From Chrysaora quinquecirrha (taxonomy: Eukaryota; Cnidaria; Scyphozoa; Semaeostomeae; Pelagiidae): 64,000 nucleotides of DNA. The notes beneath the pieces were generated by a model, which was not told the origin of the DNA, ran no database searches, and saw only the letters and a list, made by a program, of their open reading frames with translations. Below, in pieces: positions 60,001 to 64,000 of the stretch. The DNA lies in assembly GCA_014526335.1 (NCBI GenBank), contig JACTAT010000060.1, positions 1,309,943-1,373,942 on the forward strand, in the 5' to 3' direction. Every line of letters begins with the position of its first letter. The first letter of the stretch is position 1. The translations under genes and the position numbers were made by a program.

Positions 60001-62213
60001 CCTACCTCAAGGCCTAGTTCTTGAAGTTCCTTATTTTTGGACCTCTTTTGAGGCAATTGTAGTTCAAAAAGTTCCTTAATAGTTCCTTAATTTTAACTGC
60101 ACATACAGTGGTCTTAACAATAAAAGAGAGACACTTGCATGTGAGCAAAGCCCGAGACTACTCAATGAAACATTTGATACACGCTTAACGTACAATTTAT
60201 GTGATTTTCGACTGCAAAGGAATGGAACCAGCGTTCTAATTCTTGATTATTTGCAGTGATAAAAGTATTCAACATTCAAAAGTTCCTTAATGATTTTCTC
60301 TTTAGTAGTATAAGTTCTTTAAATTTTCGGGCCTTCTACATGTAGGTTCCTTATAAAGTGGTTCCTTATAAAAAAAAAGCGTGTAATTAACACGCTGAAT
60401 AGCTGCGTAAGTACTTGCATGATTTACTAGACATTATTGAGTGACATAAACCAAAAAGATTTCGGAATGCATTAATTATGCACAAACTCTTGCATAAATT
60501 AGCATACATTAAACCCCAGGAATAAACTGTACATTGAGGTGATGACACATATCGTGTTTCCATAATATCAAAGTTTTTAATTATGCTAAACATTCATAGC
60601 CGCTTGCATAAATTAGCATACATTAAGAAATACACATAAATTATTACCTTTAGATAATACTTCTCGTTCTGCTCTCTCCATATTTTATTGAATTGTTTTT
60701 GTGCCTCTCTCCATTCCTCGTCTTTTGCTTTTAATCTTTTAAGTATCAACGGTACAGCAACGTGTGGGGTCTTTTTCAAACCATCAATGATCTCTGGCGA
60801 TTTGTCTCCATATATTCTGTCACAAAAGAACATTTGAGGTCAGAGGTTAGAGCAAAGGTCAATCTATAAATCCTGTCATAAAAGATTTAGATTACTACAG
60901 TCAAGGTCAGAAGGCTGTGGGGTCAAAGGTCAGAACCAAGGCCACTGAAAGCTCGGAGGTCAGAGAGATCGTGTACGAGGTAGTGAAGATATATCCATAT
61001 AACCTGTCACAAAAGAAATTCATTAGCACAGGCAAGGTCAGAAAGCTGGAAGGTCAAAGGTCACAGCAAAGGTGACTGAAGGTCAGAGGTCAGAAGGTGT
61101 GACGATGTAGTACAAAGGCTACAGGCTACAGAAGGCTACAGATACATTCATATATCCTGCCCCAAAAGAATTATATTACTACAGTCAAGGTTAGAAGGCT
61201 ACAAGGTAAAAGGTCAGAGCAAAGGTCACTGAAAAGGTCAGAGGTTAAAACGTGTAGCAAGGTAGTACAGATATATCCATATAACCTGTCATAAAAGAAA
61301 TGAAAATGCTGTTCTGCGTCTGCGTTAAAATGAGCATGAAAGCAATTACGCATGCGTGGATCCTGACCGTCAAGCTTGGCTTATCAATCAAGGGACAGAA
61401 TGTTAGTCAGTGTTTGGTGAAATGTTGGCTTCTTCTGGCCAGGGCTTTGCAGAGAATTTATTAACCTACCTGTATATTGCTTTACGACAGATAACCTCAG
61501 AGTTTCCACCAAGACAATTATCAAGTCTGAATCTTTGCTGTTCTTCATATGACATTCTAACAATAAACGTCTATTGGTTAAAAGAACAATTGACACAAAG
61601 ACGGGTTAGGCAAGGCTTCAAATACAAGAGCTTTAAAGTTACAAAACCAATTAATACTGTGGGTAAACATGCCTCACAACATACGTCCTAATCTTCAAAA
61701 ACAGCTGTACCAACCTTAAGCAGTAATAGAGGTTTAATTGTTTCTTTACCTGAAAAGTTTTTTGTGTACTGCTTCCAATGCTTTGATAGCAGATAGGTTT
61801 GTTTCAATAACAATATCAAGCTGAGAGAGAAAAGAAAATATTAGTAATATGAAATGATCAGAATGAAAATTAATTAAATTTTAAATGATTTGTTGTAAAT
61901 ATGGGTACGTTATATTAGAAATAATCATGATTAAGTTACCTCAAATCTTTCATCTTCACATCTACAAAGCGAAAAGAAGATCATATTTGTGGCATTAAAC
62001 TAACTAACTAAATAGTTAATTTACTAATCAACTAACTAACTAAATAACTAAATTACTTGCTAAAAACACAAGCTAACTAATTAACTAACAAACCTATTGA
62101 TATACTTACCAACTAACAAAACTATTCCCCAATCAACTAAGTAACTAGCTACCCGCATAATTAACTAACTAACTAACTGACCAATAAACTTACTAACCAT
62201 CTAAATAACTATT

Positions 62214-62307
<94 letters not shown>

Positions 62308-63800
62308 CCTAATTAAAATAACTAACTAACTAACAGACTAACTAACTAACTAACTAGCTAACTAACTAACTAACTAAGTAGCTAACAAACTAGCTAACTA
62401 ACTAACAATCAAAATAAGAAACTAACTAACTAATTAACTAACAAACAAACCAACCAAATAGATGGCTAACTAAACATTCTTAATTATCAATTAACAGACT
62501 TTAAACAACCTACTAAGACCAACAAAACACATTCAATAACTTATCAAGCATTTGAATGAATATCAAATCTTAAAGAAGCCTTTTTCATTCAGCAATCTTC
62601 TCTTACTGTGTAGGCTACACTTTCTTCAAGTTCAGTGTACTTCGACATTAAAGGAAAAAACATTAAAGCTATTAAATTGGTTAGTAAATAACTTACTTAT
62701 AGATGTATTCTTCATATTGTGTTTTTCTTGTTCCAGGAACTGTGTATCTTCAGACCATGATGGCAGTGAGACCCAGACATCATTCAATGTCTCTTTACAA
62801 AGTTGACTTCTTCCTGAACATTTTGGCTGATTGTAACTTTGTGGCAACGCTCTGTAACTTGCACCACTTCGCTTGCAAGAGGCATAATCTAAAACAATAG
62901 ATATTATTCATAAGTGTACATACTATAAACTGTGAATTATAAACACTAGGATAGATTTGTCCACAAGTGGCATAACACAATAGATGGGAGTCGAACCTGG
63001 CTGCATGATCAGTGAGCCTGGAACAGTTTCACTGACCTCAAGAGGTCAATGAAATCTTCGAGTAACTCTTAAAAGTCATACAGCCCAGGATTCCTCTCAC
63101 GTTTGACTTTTGTGTTTCGTATATGTTGAGCCTTCTTTGCAAACAACCATTCCACTGAGCTAAAGAGCTCAATGAAATCTTCGAGTAACTCTTAAAAGTC
63201 ATACAGACAAGGGTTCTTCTCACGTTTGACTTTTGTGTTTCGTCTATGTTGAGCCTTCTTTGCAAACAACCATTCCACTGAGCTAAAGAGCTCAATGAAA
63301 TCGTCGAGTAACTCTTAAAGTAAAACAGGCCCAGGGCTCTCCTCCTGTTTCACTATTTGTGTTCCACTATATTGAGAGTATGTCTTCACCAACGAGAATT
63401 CCACTGAGGTAAAGCGCTTAATGAAATCGTCGAGAAAGCTCTCCTCCTGTTTGGCGTGTGTGTTTATACAAACTCCTCAGAAAAGTAAGTGTGATTATTA
63501 AACTCAAATTATGTCATCCATGTTATTCCTTTTCTGTTGGTCAAATCTGGTCCTCCTTTTAACAGATTCAAACGAACTGCAAATGTAAACGAAGTGGAAA
63601 TTGGCCTTACCTAAAGTAATACTATTGAGGAAATAATAGTACCAACAAAAAAGGGCGACAGATTGACACCATTACCTATTTCAAGATGTGCAAGTTCTCC
63701 TCCGGTTCCTCTGTCTTTGAACCCAGATATTGGATCAATAGGCTGGTTTTCTTTGTAGCCAAGAAACATTTTGAACCACGTGAACAAATCAGGGAATTTC
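47945..63800 (-). CDS. SIN3A: SIN3 co-repressor, C-terminal two thirds, 5' partial
   Basis: SIN3 is the scaffold of the Sin3-HDAC complex, which deacetylates histones at promoters bound by sequence-specific repressors. Twenty exons (about 746 codons) are visible; PAH1, PAH2 and most of PAH3 lie beyond the right edge. In order: the end of PAH3 ([17 protein letters not shown]); the HDAC-interaction domain, exons w2-w6 ([60 protein letters not shown]); the downstream conserved region ([28 protein letters not shown]); then the Sin3 C-terminal domain ([75 protein letters not shown]). Similarity to human SIN3A is high throughout. Invertebrates usually have one SIN3, so the A suffix is nominal. Exon w2 holds one apparent frameshift and the stop is uncertain. 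Confidence 0.95.
48308..48530. mobile_element. Family A MITE copy
   Basis: TTGGCCAAACTATTAAACAT start, CGCCACAAAACAATGCTCGT centre, AATGTTTTATTGTTTGTCAG end. Confidence 0.8.
48534..48970. mobile_element. Family A MITEs, two in tandem
   Basis: New left ends GGCCCTGGCCGAGCGACC at about 48,535 and GGGCCCTGGCCAAACGATC at 48,855. The second lacks its right half. Confidence 0.8.
49408..49823. mobile_element. Inverted-repeat element, ATATTTGGGGTCC words
   Basis: Ends TACTCATTTACTTTCAATAC and, inverted, TACTCATGAACTTTCAATAC, each followed by GGGGGGTCCATGCCA (or GAGGGGGTCCATGCCA). The 340-bp body repeats CAATATTTGGGGTCC about six times. 416 bp, no ORF. Confidence 0.8.
49993..50215 (+). mobile_element. 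SINE-C, tRNA-derived
   Basis: ATTTAGCTCAGTGGAATCG (A box) and CCAGGTTCTAATCCCAG (B box), preceded by GAGAGTTAATCGACGATTTC and followed by AAAATACATCCTAGTG. Confidence 0.8.
50630..50783 (-). CDS. SIN3A: SIN3 exon w19
   Basis: [31 protein letters not shown]; human [28 protein letters not shown]. Donor AAG|GTGAGT. Confidence 0.96.
51719..51835 (-). CDS. SIN3A: SIN3 exon w18
   Basis: (R)[33 protein letters not shown] charged linker like human RNLRRIRKCQRG; weakly conserved, phases fit. Donor GCAG|GTATGT. Confidence 0.8.
52265..52690. mobile_element. GAATAAGCCCCC-word element, right end unclear
   Basis: Starts ATACCGCAAATCCTCGAATC. CTCGAATAAGCCC, TTAATAAGCCCCCCTCC and TTGAATAAGCCTCCC words follow; the middle is unrelated. 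In the SIN3 intron between w17 and w18. Confidence 0.65.
52958..53052 (-). CDS. SIN3A: SIN3 exon w17
   Basis: [27 protein letters not shown]; human RWSDYVERYMNS..ELREHLAQKPVFLPR. Donor AAAG|GTAAAT, phase 2. Confidence 0.94.
53092..53464. mobile_element. GAATAAGCCCCC-word MITE
   Basis: Left ATACCGCAAAACCTCGAATG, right GGATTATTCGAGGATTTACG as inverse. At least six AATAAGCCCC words. In the SIN3 intron between w16 and w17. Confidence 0.8.
53648..53731 (-). CDS. SIN3A: SIN3 exon w16
   Basis: [28 protein letters not shown]; human QVQLTIELLDTEEENSDD. Acceptor CCTTTACAG, phase 0. Confidence 0.9.
53914..54368 (+). mobile_element. SINE-A split by an M3 insertion
   Basis: Left part GTGCTGTGGCGTCATGGCC...GCAATA, right part TAGCTACGGTAGCGTCACAT...CACCTTCACC. 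The two halves meet at a duplicated TA around the element 53,986-54,276. Confidence 0.88.
53986..54276. mobile_element. M3 MITE, right terminus eroded
   Basis: CACGTTTTTTTTCTATAAGG start, GTCTGAGTTGAGGCTGGAGT, then a body like 44,956-45,315 in inverse; only CGTG of the right end remains. TA on both sides. Confidence 0.85.
54373..54655. mobile_element. Family B MITE
   Basis: GGCCTGGCTAAACTAGGAGA start, TGTCTCCTCGTTTAGCCATA end, with the same GTGTCTCCCAGTTTA and AATTTGTAGCGxGAGACA words as the 37.5-38.1 kb copies. Confidence 0.88.
54699..54903. mobile_element. Foldback element with YY1-like ends
   Basis: TTCCGCAAAAGATGGCCGCC and inverse GGCCGCCATCTTTTGCGGAA, plus an inner inverted pair (GAATTCTGGGAATAATTTCC / GGAAATTATTCCCAGAATTC). 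205 bp, able to form a long hairpin. Confidence 0.85.
54979..55161 (-). CDS. SIN3A: SIN3 exon w15
   Basis: [15 protein letters not shown], an NATGG spacer, then [19 protein letters not shown]; human LQHIVSDEICVQVTD...YQRKAEQLMSDENCFKLMF. Donor TTC|GTAAGT. Confidence 0.96.
55180..55995. repeat. TGTAAACAG/CTGTTTACA tandem repeat
   Basis: About seven irregular units of 105-130 bp with TCTGTTTACATTTCACACC and its inverse GTGAAATGTAAACAGGT. It nearly fills the SIN3 intron between w14 and w15. A lone copy occurs at 26,955-27,085. A (TA)n tract lies at 55,307-55,330. Confidence 0.8.
56109..56215 (-). CDS. SIN3A: SIN3 exon w14
   Basis: [36 protein letters not shown]; human [29 protein letters not shown]. 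Donor CAA|GTGAGT. Confidence 0.96.
56627..56810 (-). CDS. SIN3A: SIN3 exon w13
   Basis: [20 protein letters not shown], then [27 protein letters not shown]. Donor GATG|GTACGT, phase 1. Confidence 0.95.
56825..57208. repeat. (AATC)n microsatellite filling a SIN3 intron
   Basis: About 380 of the 413 bp between w12 and w13 are AATCAATC repeats with AAACCAAATC-type variants. Confidence 0.97.
57224..57286 (-). CDS. SIN3A: SIN3 exon w12
   Basis: [21 protein letters not shown]; human [20 protein letters not shown]. Phase 0 both ends. Confidence 0.96.
57347..57723. mobile_element. M4 MITE (TAAGAAAGT words)
   Basis: 377 bp, TA-flanked, ends CACGTTTTTTTTATAAGAAAG and CTTTCTTATAAAAAAAAAGCGTG; the body repeats TAAGAAAGT/ACTTTCTTA. 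Single copy seen, in a SIN3 intron. Confidence 0.9.
57815..57849 (-). CDS. SIN3A: SIN3 exon w11
   Basis: 35 nt, [12 protein letters not shown]. Poorly conserved linker, supported by phase and by GTTGCAG / GTAAGA sites. Confidence 0.75.
58229..58335. mobile_element. Family A MITE, left fragment
   Basis: GGCCCTGGCTAAACGATCAA to TTGTAAAACACTGCTCG. Confidence 0.75.
58363..58403 (-). CDS. SIN3A: SIN3 exon w10
   Basis: 41 nt, (R)[13 protein letters not shown]; human RGDLSDVEEEE. Donor CAAA|GTAAGT, phase 1. Confidence 0.88.
58527..58663 (-). CDS. SIN3A: SIN3 exon w9
   Basis: [34 protein letters not shown], then FIPDLFFAP; close to human. Donor CCAAG|GTAGGC, phase 2. Confidence 0.96.
58720..59150. 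repeat. AGTAACAATG / AGTAACCTATC tandem repeat
   Basis: About twenty 20-22-bp units (ATCAGTAACAATGAGTAACC) fill most of the SIN3 intron between w8 and w9. Confidence 0.92.
59178..59243 (-). CDS. SIN3A: SIN3 exon w8
   Basis: [22 protein letters not shown]; matches the PHLSLAYED step of human. Donor AAG|GTAAGA. Confidence 0.9.
59760..59855 (-). CDS. SIN3A: SIN3 exon w7
   Basis: [32 protein letters not shown]; human [30 protein letters not shown]. Phase 0 both ends. Confidence 0.97.
59978..60383. mobile_element. M1 MITE
   Basis: 406 bp, intact CACGCTTTTTTTTTTTATAA ends, TA both sides, same orientation as 41,002. In the SIN3 intron between w6 and w7. Confidence 0.97.
60648..60816 (-). CDS. SIN3A: SIN3 exon w6
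   Basis: [17 protein letters not shown], then [20 protein letters not shown] and [16 protein letters not shown]. One of the best conserved SIN3 segments. Donor AAAG|GTAATA, phase 0. Confidence 0.97.
60835..61290. repeat. AAGGTCAGAGG tandem repeat
   Basis: Three to four units of about 120-145 bp (ATATATCCATATAACCTGTC, ACAGTCAAGGTCAGAAGGCT) in the SIN3 intron between w5 and w6. Confidence 0.8.
61470..61556 (-). CDS. SIN3A: SIN3 exon w5
   Basis: [20 protein letters not shown] then VICRKAIY; human [27 protein letters not shown]. Donor TACAG|GTAGGT, phase 2. Confidence 0.94.
61750..61820 (-). CDS. SIN3A: SIN3 exon w4
   Basis: [23 protein letters not shown]; human [22 protein letters not shown]. 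Donor TTCAG|GTAAAG, phase 2. Confidence 0.94.
61940..61961 (-). CDS. SIN3A: SIN3 exon w3, 22-nt microexon
   Basis: Encodes (K)CEDERFE, exactly the human RCEDERFE step. Acceptor GCTTTGTAG, donor GAG|GTAACT. Confidence 0.9.
61998..62475. repeat. (ACTA)n microsatellite
   Basis: AACTAACT array with variants in the SIN3 intron between w2 and w3. Confidence 0.97.
62697..62888 (-). CDS. SIN3A: SIN3 exon w2 (HID start), frameshifted
   Basis: [20 protein letters not shown] to [10 protein letters not shown] in one frame, then [10 protein letters not shown] in the next. A missing base just after TTC near 62,740 (or two extra) explains it: human has [20 protein letters not shown]. Donor TATAA|GTAAGT. 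Confidence 0.85.
62941..63475 (-). mobile_element. SINE-C with a four-fold tandem tail
   Basis: Minus-strand tRNA part (GGGAGTCGAACCTGGCTGC complements the B box), then the tail GAAATCTTCGAGTAACTCTT repeated, starts at 63,051, 63,174, 63,298 and 63,423 (123-125 bp apart). Confidence 0.85.
63676..63800 (-). CDS. SIN3A: SIN3 exon w1 (end of PAH3)
   Basis: Begins in phase 2; [20 protein letters not shown] matches human GKFPELFNWFKNFLGYKE. Ends EI with donor ATAG|GTAATG, phase 1. Confidence 0.93.
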
Positions 63801-64000
63801 CTAAAAGAAAAATCAACATAAAAAACTAAGAATCTTGAACAGCCATTTCTTCACTCAGGAGCAGTAGACCCTTCATTTCGTTAGGAATGATTTTAAGGGC
63901 TATGGAAAATCGTCTAGAAATTGAGATTTAATTTTGAAAACTTATCAGTCTGACCAAAGGGGTAAATGAGAGAAGAACCACATTTCTTTCATTGGCCAAT
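63801..64000. other. SIN3 intron, right edge
   Basis: Start of the next SIN3 intron. No exon seen. Confidence 0.5.

Overview
The window is nuclear DNA of an invertebrate animal. It is AT-rich, its genes are cut by many GT-AG introns, and it is full of microsatellites, tRNA-derived SINEs and short inverted-repeat transposons. There is no operon structure. The proteins are ordinary metazoan regulators close to human versions. The repeats suggest a marine invertebrate, perhaps a cnidarian, but I cannot fix the phylum from sequence alone.

Three genes lie head-to-tail on the minus strand. Right to left: (1) a SIN3 co-repressor gene (about 63.8-47.9 kb), entering the window at the end of the third PAH domain and running to its C terminus, about 746 codons in 20 exons; (2) a complete class I bHLH E-protein gene (TCF3/TCF4/TCF12 type, 43.9-7.8 kb), 20 coding exons giving 597 residues, with AD1, AD2 and the bHLH all recognisable; (3) the 5' end of TSC1 (hamartin), two exons at 2.9-1.3 kb, the rest lying beyond the left edge. 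I rebuilt exon borders by hand from splice sites, reading phase and similarity. Phases close across every E-protein junction and across all SIN3 and TSC1 junctions except two exons, each with one apparent frameshift (SIN3 near 62,740; TSC1 near 1,590).

Functionally all three are ancient regulators. SIN3 is the scaffold of a histone-deacetylase complex, E-proteins are the dimer partners of tissue-specific bHLH factors, and hamartin is the stabilising subunit of the TSC complex that restrains mTORC1. SIN3 and E-protein genes also share chromosomes in human (SIN3A/TCF12 on 15, SIN3B/TCF3 on 19), so the adjacency may be an ancestral linkage.

Most of the remaining sequence is repeats. Between TSC1 and the E-protein gene lie a decayed P-element/THAP9-like transposase and a tandem array made from one end of a MITE family. 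The E-protein introns hold two large TGTAG-type satellites (25.5-28.5 kb), a 0.87-kb ACTA microsatellite, LINE 3' fragments, SINEs and many MITEs. The SIN3 introns are small and several are almost filled by their own private tandem repeat. The most unusual feature is a set of MITE-like families whose bodies are built by repeating one short word that also occurs in their termini. Four of them share TA-flanked CACnnTTTTTT ends, and three reconstructable empty sites show a 2-bp TA duplication.
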